64,000 nucleotides of DNA, taken from the NCBI GenBank assembly GCA_026874595.1, contig CM049314.1, positions 39,924,045 through 39,988,044 on the forward strand. Direction: 5' to 3'. The position numbers and the translations under genes were made by a program. The notes below the pieces were generated by a model, which searched no databases, was not told the origin of the DNA, and saw only the letters and a program-made list of their open reading frames with translations. Position 1 is the first letter of the stretch; every line of letters starts with the position of its first letter. Positions 12,423 to 24,820 of the stretch are shown piece after piece. The stretch comes from Sipunculus nudus. Lineage: Eukaryota; Annelida; Sipuncula; Golfingiida; Sipunculidae.

Positions 12423-12617
12423 CGCGCGCCTTTTGGGGCAGTTTCGGTGGTATGACCCAGAAATGGGGTTGATTACACATCCAGGGCCCATAGGTGCACT
12501 AGTCACCGGGCCTGATTAACCCTGGGATATAACATGGGAGGGTGTGTGTGAACCTGCCCTGTCACGTAGTTCGAAACTGGAATGGAATGTACATATACAT
12601 AGAAAAGCCAGCATAAA
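12423..12617 (+). repeat. Dispersed repeat, copy 1
   Basis: About 195 bp matching 38855-39057 in the same order: GCGCCTTT, then GGTGTATGRCCCAG-like, CCAGGGCCC, ACCGGGCCTG, GGATATAA, CCCTGTCAC and CGAAACTGGAATGGAAT. The two copies differ at many positions, so they are old. A GTTCGAAAC word resembles a Pol III B box, but no properly spaced A box is evident. Confidence 0.65.
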
Positions 12618-12946
12618 AAAATTGTAGGCGATTACTTAAAAAAAAAAATCCTGACATCAGTACAAAAGTGAGGATAAAAAAATTTGCTCCTATTTTAAAT
12701 ATTTTTTTTTCTTCTAGTTTATTCTTTTCTGAAAATTTTCCTTCATCTGTTCTGAAACAATATTTGGTTAAATGGAAATATCTTTATTATTTTTCAGACT
12801 CCAACTACGGCACCATGCGTCTATGCATCTTATCAGCTGCGTTCGCCTGTGAACTCCTGCAGATATAATGCTAGGACGGAGACCTAGGTTCACTAAAGTT
12901 ATCAGCGAAAGCCCAACAATAGAGCCAGAATACGGGGGAGAAAATA

Positions 12947-14056
12947 ATGACGTCACATCCGCCTTCTCTGTACAGCAGACAACATAACCGTCGACCTATG
13001 ACGGTGGGGATACCAACGCCATTGCTGACACATCAAACGCTGCTTGATATATCTACACCAGTGTATGATGACGTCACAAACATGACCAAGGTCTCACCGA
13101 AGTCAGGAGGTTATGCTCATGTATGCTCAAGGGTGGGGGCAATAGGAGGACTTTTTTATGGGGTGATATCCGTCGGGGGGCTGATAGGGAACGATATATC
13201 TGTTGCTGTCCTGATCCGAATGCCTGGCTCCATGGCAACGTCTCTGTTACTCTAAGTCTTGGCTGTATGGGATTCTATATTCCTTCTTGATATAATCCTG
13301 TTACTTCTAGTAAAACCGGTGACTGACGATTTTTTCCCTCTTCCAAGCTTTTAAGCGAACAAACCCGTATATGAGCTTGTACGGGTGGCCCGTGTTACCC
13401 TTACCGCAAACAACTGCCATCTGGACTGCTGACGTGTCTCCGTTGCACTGCCGTTTGCCGCCCGCACCACGCCGCTCGCCTATGCCGCCCAACTGGCAAA
13501 GTGGCAACTATTTTCCGTCCACGTTTTTACACTTGCATTCTTCTACACCGCTCTTCTTCGACAGTCAAGTCATCGAGGAAAAAGTCAATGACGTCATCAT
13601 GTACAAATGTACGTATACGTCTCTTAGACGAGATCCTTGGTTCCAGATTTTGTACCGTAGTGTGCTTTACTTGGTCCTTGTTCACGCCATCCCTCTGACC
13701 ACTCTGGCCGTCCTTGGGAGCTCGTTGATCAGAGCCATCCGACAAGCCAACAAGAGAAGAGCCGAGATGACGAACAGTCATTCCTTTGCCAAGGAAGATG
13801 TAACCAAGATTTTAATTGCTGTTGTTGTAGTGTTCCTGGCATGTCAGATCTGGAACCCACTTTCTTCGGATTTTCGCGGCCGTAACTTCGAGACGCACCG
13901 GCTGTGAGACAGACTAACTTGTACTTTCGATCATCGGGTCTTTCATGGCTACACTGAATTCGTCCGTGAACTTTATCATCTATATCTGGTACGGAGACAC
14001 CTTCCGCAGAACCATGAAAACCATGTTCTGCGGAATACCTTTGTCCGACGCTTAGA
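12947..14056 (+). pseudogene. Intronless FMRFamide-receptor-like class A GPCR pseudogene
   Basis: Consecutive pieces of a seven-transmembrane receptor lie in order with no intron gaps. The N-terminus and TM1 are at 12947-13255 (G-G-L-I-G-N, then V-L-I-R-M-P-G-S). TM2 is at 13255-13330 after an in-frame TAA (L-A-V-W-D-S-I-F-L-L). The TM3 to TM6 region is at 13371-13860, including V-I-E-E-K-V-N-D, D-P-W-F-Q-I-L-Y-R-S-V-L-Y-L, K-R-R-A-E-M-T-N-S and E-D-V-T-K-I-L-I-A-V. TM7 is in another frame at 13918-14056 (N-S-S-V-N-F-I-I-Y, an NPxxY-type motif), ending in a stop. At least two stops and two frameshifts break it, and the DRY region is scrambled. The pattern resembles invertebrate FMRFamide/neuropeptide receptors; the exact ligand class cannot be read from this copy. 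Confidence 0.85.
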
Positions 14057-15029
14057 AGTGTATGGATACGCCATTGGATCCCCTTTCACCAACATGAGCA
14101 ATATACCACGCACCGTCGTGGAGGAAAGTGATGTAAATGTTCATAAAGGTCCAATTATTTTGCGATAAACATTGATTAACTTTCAGGTTTAAGGCATATT
14201 TCATTTATAGTCTCTTTTCGTTCATGTGAAATCCGGAAAAAGATTGTTTTTTTTTTTAAATAATCACAATTTGTTAAACTGCTTATCACGCCCCATTGTT
14301 TGTTTATCCTATGGGCAATATTATTCAAATTTTGTATTTTATACTTTCTAAGTCTCGCCAAAGTCACAAATGTGTTAATTTTCAGTTAGGCTGCATCGGT
14401 CACGGGTGCAACCACTGATGCATCGCGATACAAAATCAAATATGTTCATCAGTAACTCGTATATTGAGGATTTATGACAATCCAACAGAAAGTTTGACAT
14501 TAAATTACCTTCGGTATGAATTTATTGTCAACGGGCCATGCACGTGTAACGTAACATCACTGGTCAGGAAGGAGTTAATCGCCTTTTGATCACAGTGACT
14601 GCACGATTAAATCAACTGCAGGAGCTGTCTCTGTTTCCTGTACTCATGAGGAATGAAGGCAACGATGTGGCTACCTTGAACAATAAATTCAGCTTGGTGA
14701 CTTAGAATGTGAACTATAGTACTACTTATATGTATCGTATTGTGTATTTTACCGTCAGTGAAGTATCGTGATTCGTTTCGTAAAGTGAGACAATGTTTCA
14801 CACCAGGCACTTGTAAGTGCTGGAGATATCGTGCCTTGGTAACGCTAGGGTATAAAATGCCAGGAAGCAAATATTTCCTGCCCTGGCCTAAAGCGAAATG
14901 GATTTCTGCAGTTGTGTATAATATAAGATTTATTGAAGTCAGCATTTCAAAGGAGGCGGTTACCCTCACAAAAAATGATTAGTATTGTATTAGTGACTGA
15001 CGGAAACTGCTTGTTATTTTGTTCAAATA
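14057..15029. other. Intergenic, no supported gene
   Basis: Contains overlapping ORFs of 120 codons (minus, 14969-14607) and 80 codons (plus, 14740-14982) with no motif I recognise and no convincing splice context. I treat both as chance. Confidence 0.5.
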
Positions 15030-15419
15030 CTGCTTATAAGGAAATATTTTATTGTTTATAATATCATGTACCTAAAGTCTTAGGAACAGTTGTATTGTTT
15101 AGATTATTATTATCCCAATTGTGAGGAAGAATTTAATTGATAAAATTATTATTATATACCCGAAGTGATAGGAATAGTTGTATTGTTTACATTATTTTTA
15201 TGTACCCTAGGTATTTAGAATAGTTATATTGTCTATATTATTATAAAGTACTCTAATTGTTAGGAAGAATTTTATTGTTAACATTATTATTAATATTATA
15301 TACCCGAAGTGATAGGAATAGTTGTATTGTTTACATTTTTATTATTATCCCTAAGTATTCAGAATAGTTTTATTGTTTACATTATTATTATGTACCCTAA
15401 GTATTCAGAATAGTTGTAT

Positions 15420-16385
15420 CAAGGAGTTTACAGGGATGGAGTATCAAGTGAGAGTCTGGCCCTGTCGTATGTTGCTGACAGGGGTCATAAAACTCGCTGC
15501 TCTAAGGCACAAAGAGATACCGCTGATAAGCCCGGTGCTAATTGATACAGCGCGAGAGACCCCCTTCGGCGTGACTTCGGAACAGCTCGTAAGTTCCCGG
15601 AGACCCCCAATGTGGACTAACGCGAGACCCAGTATTTAATATAAATTTTTAAACAATCAAAAGTTTGAATACCATATTTTCATATGTGTGGGAAACGTGT
15701 GTGAAGCTGTCGTTGCTAATGACGCCTAAGCTATAGCTTGGCTTCGGTAAAAATTTGGCGATAATACGAGATCAACGCCGTCATTGACAGAGCGGGCGAT
15801 GGCTCACTGTTATCCATCAAAATGAAAGTCATCCGTGCATAAGCGTCAATTTTTTTTATCGACGGAATACTAAAATACATGGCTAATTATTAATATAAGT
15901 CAGAAGTGTGGGAACTGATGGATTTTTTTATAATTCCGAAGTTATTCAGGGACAGTAAGGTTTACACTTACCAGTTGTCCGTCATGAATCACGGCAGAAG
16001 TTGATATAGAGTGACCGCATCTATCCCAAAATCGATCAAGTAATTCCTCAACACGAGACCTCTCTAGATATATTTGTTGCGCATAATTCTTGACAAAGCA
16101 AACCATTTGCGCATTCATAATTCCGGTCAATGTTATTCCAGTAATTTACTGCTCAGTTACTGGATATATCGCTCTCCGCTTCAGCGAGCTACAGCGGACC
16201 GCAGAAGTAACATCTAGCAGGCCGCCTTATCAAAGGCCGTGCCGCCGCTGCACCTGACACCGCGGCACAATAGGCGCACAATAGTTAATGGGCTTTTCAT
16301 GTCTTAATTGCAATTTGCGCACGACTGACACTCGCGACCTGGCAGGGCTTCTAACAGTTGTTACTCCATCCCTGTAATCTCCTTG
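15420..16385. mobile_element. 966-bp TIR element inserted in the satellite
   Basis: Ends are 24-bp inverted repeats with one mismatch: the left starts CAAGGAGTTTACAGGGATGG and the right is its complement with A in place of the first T after CAAGGAG. GTTGTAT flanks both sides (15413-15419 and 16386-16392), a 7-bp target duplication. Removing the element and one duplicate restores a normal satellite unit, which independently proves the borders. The interior is more GC-rich than the satellite. There is no recognisable transposase, so it is probably non-autonomous. The superfamily is not certain. Confidence 0.88.
15972..16118 (-). CDS. Candidate 49-codon exon inside the TIR element
   Basis: On the minus strand an ATG at 16118 opens 49 codons that run to a good splice donor (ACTG|GTAAGTG at 15972/15971). 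The peptide has a charged amphipathic stretch (Y-L-E-R-S-R-V-E-E-L-L-D-R-F-W-D-R) ending in H-D-G-Q-L. I do not recognise the family. It could be a remnant of the transposase first exon or a host exon captured by the element. No partner exon was found within the element. Confidence 0.35.
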
Positions 16386-19300
16386 GTTGTATTGTTTACA
16401 TTATTATAATGTACCCTAAGTATTTAGAATAGTTATATTGTTTACATTATTATTATGTACCCTAAGTATGTAGAATAGTTGTATTGTTTAGAATATTATT
16501 ATGTACTCTAAGTATTTAGAATAGTTATATTGTTTACATTATTATTATGTAGCCTAAGTATTAAGAATAGTTGTACTGTTTACATTATTATTATGTATCC
16601 TGAGTATCTAGAATAGTTTTACTCTTTACATTATTATTATGTACCCTAAGTATTTAGAACAGTTGTACTCTTTACATTATTATTATGTACCCTAAGTATT
16701 TAGAATAGTTGTACTGTTTACATTATTATTATGTATCCTAAGTATTTAGAATAGTTGTATTGTTTACATTATTATTATTATGTACCCTAAGAATTTAGAA
16801 TAGTCATATTGTTTATGTTATTATTACTAACCCTAATGGGAGGAAGAATTTAAATTGATTATATTATTATTATTATATACCCGAAGGGATAATAACAATT
16901 GAATTGTTTACAATATTATTATGTATCCTAAGTATCTAGAACGGTTGTACTCTTTACATTATTATTATGTACCCTAAGTATTTAGAATAGTTGTACTGTT
17001 TACATTATAATTATGTACCCTCAGTATTGAGAATAGTTGCACTGTTTACATTATTATAATTATGTACCCTTAATATTTTTGAAATGTCATATTGTTTATG
17101 TTATTATTATGTACCCTAATGGGAGGAAGAATTTAAATTGATTATATTATTATTATTATATAACCGAAGGGATAATAACAATTGAATTGTTTACAATATT
17201 ATTATGTATCCTAAGTATTTAGAATAGTTGTACTGTTTACATTATTATTATTATGTACCCTAAGTATTTAGAATAGTCATATTGTTTATGTTATTATTAT
17301 GTACCCTAATTGGGAGGAAGAATTTAAATTGATTATATTATAATTATTATATATCCGAAGGGATAATAACAGTTGTACTCTTTACATTATTATTAGGTAC
17401 CCTAAGTATTAAAAACAGTTGTACTCTTTACATTATTATTATGTATCCTAAGTATTTAGAACAGTTGTACTCTTTACATTATTATTATGTACCCTAAGTA
17501 TTTAGAATAGTTGTACTGTTTACATTATTATTATGTACCCTCAGTATTTAGAATAGTTGTACTCTTTACATTATTATTAAGTACCCTAAGTATTTAGAAT
17601 AGTTGTACTGTTTACATTATTATTATGTACCCTAAGTATTTAGAATAGTTGTACTCTTTACATTATTATTATGTACCCTAAGTATTTAGAATAGTTGTAC
17701 TCTTTACATTATTATTATGTACCCTCAGTATTTAGAATAGTTGTACTCTTTACATTATTATTAAGTACCCTAAGTATTTAGAATAGTTGTACTGTTTACA
17801 TTATTATTATGTACCCTCAGTATCTAGAATAGTTTTACTCTTTACATTATTATTATGTACCCTAAGTATTTAGAATAGTTGTACTCTTCACATTATTATT
17901 CTGTATCCTAAGTATTTAGAACCGTTGTACTGTTTACATTATTATTATTATGTACACTAAGTATTTAGAATAGTCATATTGTTTATGTTATTATTATGTA
18001 CCCTAATTGGGAGGAAGAATTTAAATTGATTATATTATTATTATTATTATATACCCGAAGGGATAATAACAATTGAATTGTTTATAATATTATAATGTAT
18101 CCTAAGTATTTAGAACGGTTGTACTCTTTACATTATTATTATGTACCCTAAGTATTTAGAAAAGTTGTACTGTTTACATTATTATTATGTACCCTCAGTA
18201 TTAAGAATAGTTGTACTGTTTACATTATTATTATGTATCCTAAGTATTTAGAATAGTTGTACTGTTTACATTATCATTATTATGTACCCTAAGTATTTAG
18301 AATAGTCATATTGTTTATGTTATTATTATGTACCCTAATTGGGAGGAAGAATTTAAATTGATTATATTATCATTATTATATACCCGAAGGGATAATAACA
18401 GTTATACTTTTTACATTATTATTATTATGTACACTAAGTATTTAGAATAGTCATATTGTTTATGTTATTATTATGTACCCTAATTGGGAGGAAGAATTTA
18501 AATTGATTATATTATTATTATTATATACCCGAAGGGATAATAACAATTGAATTGTTTACAATATTATAATGTATCCTAAGTATTTAGAACGGTTGTACTC
18601 TTTACATTATTATTATGTACCCTAAGTATTTAGAAAAGTTGTACTGTTTACATTATTATTATGTACCCTCAGTATTAAGAATAGTTGTACTGTTTACATT
18701 ATTATTATGTATCCTAAGTATTTAGAATAGTTGTACTGTTTACATTATCATTATTATGTACCCTAAGTATTTAGAATAGTCATATTGTTTATGTTATTAT
18801 TATGTACCCTAATTGGGAGGAAGAATTTAAATTGATTATATTATCATTATTATATACCCGAAGGGATAATAACAGTTATACTTTTTACATTATTATTATT
18901 ATGTACACTAAGTATTTAGAATAGTCATATTGTTTATGTTATTATTATGTACCCTAATTGGGAGGAAGAATTTAAATTGATTATATTATTATTATTATAT
19001 ACCCGAAGGGATAATAACAATTGAATTGTTTACAATATTATAATGTATCCTAAGTATTTAGAACGGCTGTACTCTTTACATTATTATTATGTACCCTAAG
19101 TATTTAGAATAGTTGTACTCTTCACATTATTATTCTGTATCCTAAGTATTTAGAACCGTTGTACTTTTTACATTATTATTATTATGTACACTAAGTATTT
19201 AGAATAGTCATATTGTTTATGTTATTATTATGTACCCTAATTGGGAGGAAGAATTTAAATTGATTATATTATTATTATTATATACCCGAAGGGATAATAA

Positions 19301-19700
19301 CAATTGAATTGTTTACAATATTATAATGTATCCTAAGTATTTAGAACGGTTGTACTCTTTACATTATTATTATGTACCCTAAGTATTTAGAATAGTTGTA
19401 CTGTTTACATTATTATTATGTACCCTCAGTATTAAGAATAGTTGTACTGTTTACATTATTATTATGTATCCTAAGTATTTAGAATAGTTGTACTGTTTAC
19501 ATTATTATTATTATGTACCCTAAGTATTTAGAATAGTCATATTGTTTATGTTATTATTATGTACCCTAATTGGGAGGAAGAATTTAAATTGATTATATTA
19601 TCATTATTATATACCCGAAGGGATAATAATAGTTGTATTGTTTACATTATTTTTATGTACCCTTATTGTAAGGAGCATTTTTAATTTTTTATAGTATTAT

Positions 19701-20234
19701 TATGTAAGGAACCTTTTTGTTTCGGTGTCGTTGGATGAGTGAGACTGAGAGAAACTAAACAAGTCCGTCTTATTATAAATAAGTGGTAAAGGGCACTCCA
19801 TCTCCTTCCATCCACTATATTCATCTGTATATTCGAACGCAGCACCCATATGAAAATATAATTTTAAAAAATTCTCTGCTTTCCTTTTAGCGAACGTAAG
19901 CATTTCTCTATTTAAAGATAGAGAGAATAAGCTATGTATCTAAACGTAGTTTGTAAATCCGCATATCCCTTAACCAATTAGTATAAACAGACAGAACCAA
20001 GAGAGCATTCTACAGATTATTAGCCAAAGTATTTAGCCGTTCTATATATTCAGCATAAGTACATGTACCAAACACTTAAAAACGGATTATTCTTTTTGTT
20101 AAAGTAGAGTTAATTTGTTGTTTCAATCAGGGTTGTGTAAAATTGTGCTTAATTAGGTTGTTATTTGCATTTATGTGGAATAAAACTAAAATAATTCTTT
20201 TGTTTTGGTTTAATTATTCAAATTTCACATACAT

Positions 20235-20284
<50 letters not shown>

Positions 20285-20464
20285 TATCTTCAGGGGTCTG
20301 CAACGATGAAAAGTGTGTCCTAAGGGGTCATTTTCAATATTTACCCATAAATCCAGTGATTTTGGCATTTTTTTAGAAAGTGTCTCACAGCAGGTGACCT
20401 AGGTCCTTGGAAAACCTGTCTTGAACGAACACAGGACCTGACCCAGTGAAAGAACGGGTATTAT
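19701..20464. other. Intergenic with (AT)n tract
   Basis: AT-rich, with an (AT)n tract at 20239-20282. Short ORFs here only read through the dinucleotide repeat. Confidence 0.6.
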
Positions 20465-21394
20465 TAGAGGTGCAGACCAACACATAAGCAGTCCTGGTCC
20501 GGTCCAGCCGTAGGCGGTCCGGTCCAGTAGGTGGTCCGGTCGAAGCGGTCCGGTCCACTAAGTAAAATATAATTAAAATACATTAAAATGGTAGTTTGTG
20601 TGCTTAATTGATCAAATATTTAACAAAAGCCGGATAACACATACACAGCAAACCCTGCAATAAATGTAATATTATAATCTATACTTGAATCGCAAAACCT
20701 TGTTTGATTTATGAATAACAAATATAAAATCACAATCTTTGTAAATATTTTGAAAAAAGTTGAATATTTTGTGGGGGAGGGGGGGGGAGAAAGAGAGAGG
20801 GCAGGGGGCATGGTGGTTAGAGCATAAACCAAATTTTGCAGGAAGGGGGAGCTAATTCAAAGACTTTGCTGGGCGGGGATGGCTGCGGGTTCACATTCTA
20901 GCATATATTTTTAGCATCTATTTATATAGTATAGGGCTATGCATTCAATGTAGTTAGTGTTTAGAAATTGTTCTTATTATACTTTGATACACAGTGAAAC
21001 AGAAAAAGCATCAGCATCGTGCAAACACAGCAGGGGACAATTATTCCTATGGTATACATGTTGCTTTAATCATATAGTCAAAACAAAAAATTACCCTTTA
21101 GTGATGCTCAGAGAAAAAATATATATAATTATATACACTATATATTATTAAATTATGCCACCTTCCATTGCTTTGAATACATTTACAAAGCTAAGTCACT
21201 TTCTTCAAGAGGTTAGTTACAAAGTTTTTAGGTTAAAAATAAATCATCTGTTCAGCATAAATGTTTAATAATAAGGTAGAGCGGTCCAGACCGATTCGGT
21301 CCAGGGATAAGTGGTCCGGTATATTTTGTTAGCGGTCCGGTCAAACCAAAAATGAGGGACCGTACCGATCCAAGCGGTCCGGTCCGCGCCTCTA
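20465..21394. mobile_element. hAT-type MITE, 930 bp
   Basis: Ends are TAGAGGTGCAGACC (left) and the complement of TAGAGGCGCGGACC (right). The 8-bp flanks GGTATTAT (20457-20464) and GGTAATAT (21395-21402) differ at one base, matching the 8-bp duplication of hAT elements. Both subterminal regions (20490-20560 and 21279-21390) contain several copies of GCGGTCCGGTCC in opposite orientation. There is no transposase. Confidence 0.78.
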
Positions 21395-21402
21395 GGTAAT
21401 AT

Positions 21403-23227
21403 GCTTGTACATATAAGATTGGTAAAGCAATACACAGATGTCATGTTCTGTACATAGTGGTGACTAAATAAAAGAAAATGAAGTTCACTCAAAACAGAAG
21501 AGCAAAGGGACGAACACACCAAAGTTGCAGGTGGCGCCACCAGCCTTGTGTACAAAATAAAGATACCCACGATCAATGAACACGGACACACGCATTCTAC
21601 CAATCCGTCGTCATCACGACACCTAATAAACGTCAGGTATTGCAATTGCTGGGTCCAATGAAGCTTTCGGCCAAATATCACAAGCTTTGCTTTAGCAGAC
21701 GGTTCAGATGATTTTTTAGGGATAAAACGCACATGTAATTATAACGCAATTATACCTGCAGATTTATCTTCATATCGGCATTTCATTATTGGCAACCAAG
21801 CCAGATGTCATCACTGGCAAAAATTTGGCGCATACTCCACACGCGAGATCTCGTCTCTGAAACATTGTCTCAATAGACCTTGATCCTGTACGGAGGTTAC
21901 ATTTGGCGGTGTCGGGTGTTTTACAAAGAACCAACAGGTGTCGCCTTCTTGGTTAATCTGTTTTGATAACTAAAGAGTACTACCCAGGTGTCAGCACTCG
22001 CTAAAGTCTGGTGATGCGCTGTGTTTACCCAGGAACCATGACAGATTCACCACTAACGAAAGCGATTTGCTGTATTAAACAAAGGGCCATGCCACGTTAC
22101 CACTGTCATATAATGTGTGAATTGTTGGGCAATATTGATATTAATATATGATACATATCCGTTTGGCAAAAAAACTTGATCGCCTCATAAAACGTAAAGG
22201 TATCATAAGGTTGTGCATGCATATTACTTATACCATTAAGAATTAGATCATGTTAGATTCATAAATATAATTTTTTATCTTGTTGCCACTAATGATGCAT
22301 GGGCTTAATAAATCAAGCTTTGTAAAAGATACAACGAAATGGATACCATGGAGAATTCCGTTACTGTGCCACAGGTTAAGGTAAAGTCAATAATGATTTG
22401 CATATATATTTGCATAAATGTTCAGGGGAGAACATCAACAAAAAAGTTTAACTGGCCCTGAATACTAGCCAGGAAGATAGGTCACAGTTTCCCACCAGTA
22501 AGACAAGCATTCCCCACCTTAAAATAAATTTTACAAAAAGTTACAATAAATGGAAACAAAATGCGACATAGGCTATAAAAGCTGTATTTGGTAAAATATC
22601 AAGCCATGGGGTATGTGAGTGTTGCGGTGAATGTGAGAAAAGTATTTCGTATACCTCTCAGTCAAACCTTCATAAATTCCTAATTTTACTCAGGGTCCTC
22701 ATGTATTTTGTGAAAATGTGGGGAATACCCGAGTTTCTAAAATTTATGGTAGCCGTTTCATTTAATAGTATAAACTGATATTAAAATCTTAGATAGCAAG
22801 GTGTTTTCTATTGAATTTTGAATAACCAATATCGTTAGGACTACCCTGTCCTTTCTATTTATCATTATCAATATCAGTCGCGTCAATTTATCTTCAAGGA
22901 TCGGGAGAGGTGTGGGAGGTTAGTCATAGTTTGGACTTTTTTTTATAAACACACACACACGTAAGGTTAAAATAGGACAATTACAAGCACTGGAATTTTA
23001 AAAAAATGGTTGAAATAATATCCAGGATATGTGATTTGTATAAATTATATACATTGAATTTGATATGAAATGTGTATTGTATGATTTTGCAATAAAATAT
23101 GCATTTTTATATACGGAGATATAAGGAGAATTCTATAGATGTGAAAGATAAAATGGTTTTGGATTTCAGGTTTTATTGCAAATAAACGAAAATTTCTATT
23201 AAGCGAATTGCTAATAGGTAGAGATGA

Positions 23228-23294
<67 letters not shown>

Positions 23295-23690
23295 TATACA
23301 TACTTAAAAAGGGACCAAAGTCTATAATTCAAACTGTAAGTATATTTCTTTCCCAATATATAAATTCATTTTCAGAAGGAGGGGATGATTACATTGACTA
23401 TCCCCTGTATTTCGTCTGGGGTTTGCAATAATGAGTAATAGAGTCACACCATTCTCATTCGTGGTGAAATCAAAATTGAAAACGAACAAAACAGCCGCCA
23501 TTTTGGCATAAACAAAACAATGACATCATATTCTTATGTATATAATGCAGCTTGTAATGTGTAATTAGGGGAACATTTTAATGTGAGCTATAATAAGATA
23601 CCAACATCGTCTCTATTTTCGGTAATTTGTTAAGTTTAAATTAACTGAAAATATGAAGTCTTGCTATGATATGGAAATGTTCATCTTTAT
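21403..23690. other. Intergenic, no gene recognised
   Basis: Holds an (AT)n tract at about 23231-23299 and a single GGTGGCGCCACC word at about 21531. The 155-codon minus-strand ORF at 21732-21265 straddles the end of the hAT-type MITE and shows no domain, so I do not call it. Confidence 0.55.
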
Positions 23691-23891
23691 TCTTAAATAT
23701 ACTGTGGTATATATGCTAAATGAATAAAAATAAACGCATATCTTGTCATGACTTGGTTCGCACGTGCAAGTAATAATAGAAGCAACGAGAGTGTAAGGAT
23801 TGTTGTAAAATCAAACTTTTTTTTAACGACACGTATTTGCATATGCATTTGTTTCAAAGGCTGTCGCGATATGAGGTTTGACTTCTTTTTT

Positions 23892-23897
23892 TTTATT
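23892..23897 (-). promoter_or_regulatory. Candidate polyadenylation signal of the CARD-TIR gene
   Basis: AATAAA on the minus strand about 200 nt after the stop codon at 24099. A second AATAAA lies at 23691-23686. Confidence 0.4.
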
Positions 23898-24098
23898 CCT
23901 GAAGAACATAACAAAGTTATCTAGGTTAGAAAGTTGTCCTGTTATTGTTTCAAGGATAAGTCATTAAATTGGAACGACAGGAAACCACTTAAGTAACACT
24001 TCTTTAGAAACATTATGTTACTTTCTAAATGGTTATGACTTTACTCGCAAGTTTATACATTAATAATATAATCCTCATCCCGTCGCATTTAGCATGCG

Positions 24099-24820
24099 TT
24101 ACTCAAGCCCAGTAGCACCTCCAATGTCAACAATCTTTTCGTCCTTGGCTGCTTGAAGAGGTTTTGAAATGTCATCAATAGAACCAACTCCCTCACATTG
24201 TGTCTCAGAGGCAGGATCAGAAAGCAGCTTGATCTGAGTGTCCGATGGTTTGTTCCTGTGAGTTATGAAGAGTTCTTTCTCTTCTTCGCCCTTCAGTTCA
24301 TGTTCCCTTTCCGGGCGCCTTGGCAACTTACTATTCAGAAGTTTTTCAATCTTAGAACGATATCTCGATTCACCGTCAGAGAATACTATTGTATTCAGTG
24401 ATTTAAGACCATAAGGTACCTCGTAATCTCTGGTTTTAGTGTGCACTGGGATTACGTTCCGTTGCGATTCATTTTTCTCGAGTCCATCTGCTATGGCCTC
24501 ATTTTTTGCCATAATGGCCCATTTATCCTCTGTTAAACTTTTGGATAAAATAATAAACTTGATGGTGGTATGTTTGAAGATAGATCCAAGTTCGTCCAGT
24601 TTACTACGGCCAAGTTCTTGATCCCTGCATTCAACATACACTCTTGGTTTTATGTTTCCATGAATGGTGATGTTGTTTTCGATGTAATTTGCGAACTCCA
24701 CTGCTCTTTCAGCATCCTCATCAATGTCTGCATGCAGAACAACTGCATCATATACAGGTGATGGCGACTGGTCTCCGACTGGATTTGATGAGGGGCCACA
24801 GCGATCGATATCTTTCTGCA
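24099..24820 (-). CDS. CARD-TIR gene exon 11 (TIR domain and C-terminus)
   Basis: Acceptor TTCTCTCCAG, then 240 codons and TAA. The TIR domain begins V-Y-D-A-V-V-L-H-A-D-I-D-E-D-A-E. It continues with a box-2-like region (R-D-Q-E-L-G-R-S-K-L), I-K-F-I-I-L-S-K-S-L-T-E-D-K-W and N-V-I-P-V-H-T-K. The V-L-H-A opening and the V-I-P region resemble the TIRs of TICAM1/2 (TRIF/TRAM) more than Toll receptor TIRs. No clear SARM1-type catalytic Glu is obvious after the Trp, so signalling by association is more likely than NAD cleavage. The last 85 residues are charged. Confidence 0.9.

Larger units (their letters stand above)
15030..19700. repeat. Tandem satellite, about 46-bp unit, with higher-order repeats
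   Basis: The basic unit is 46 bp and contains GTTGTACTGTTTACATTATT, then ATTATGTACCCTAAGTATTT and AGAATA. Dozens of copies run from about 15030 to 19700, apart from an insertion at 15420-16385. A second unit type contains GGGAGGAAGAATTTAAATTG and ATACCCGAAGGGATAATAACA and recurs every several basic units. Larger blocks repeat at about 474-477 bp: the word TGTACACTAAGTATTTAG starts at 17951, 18428 and 18902, and again at 19185. The array has no coding capacity. Confidence 0.95.

Noticed and set aside
14607-14969. 120-codon minus-strand ORF
   Set aside because: No motif, no splice context, and an overlapping ORF on the other strand; treated as chance.
15030-19700. CRISPR-like array
   Set aside because: Units are contiguous tandem repeats without unique spacers, in a eukaryotic genome.
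21265-21732. 155-codon minus-strand ORF
   Set aside because: It overlaps the end of the hAT-type MITE and reads through its GGTCCGGTCC repeats; no recognisable domain.
24500-24600. SARM1-like NADase site in the TIR domain
   Set aside because: The Trp-proximal Glu expected in that active site is not at the right spacing; the domain looks like the TICAM type.
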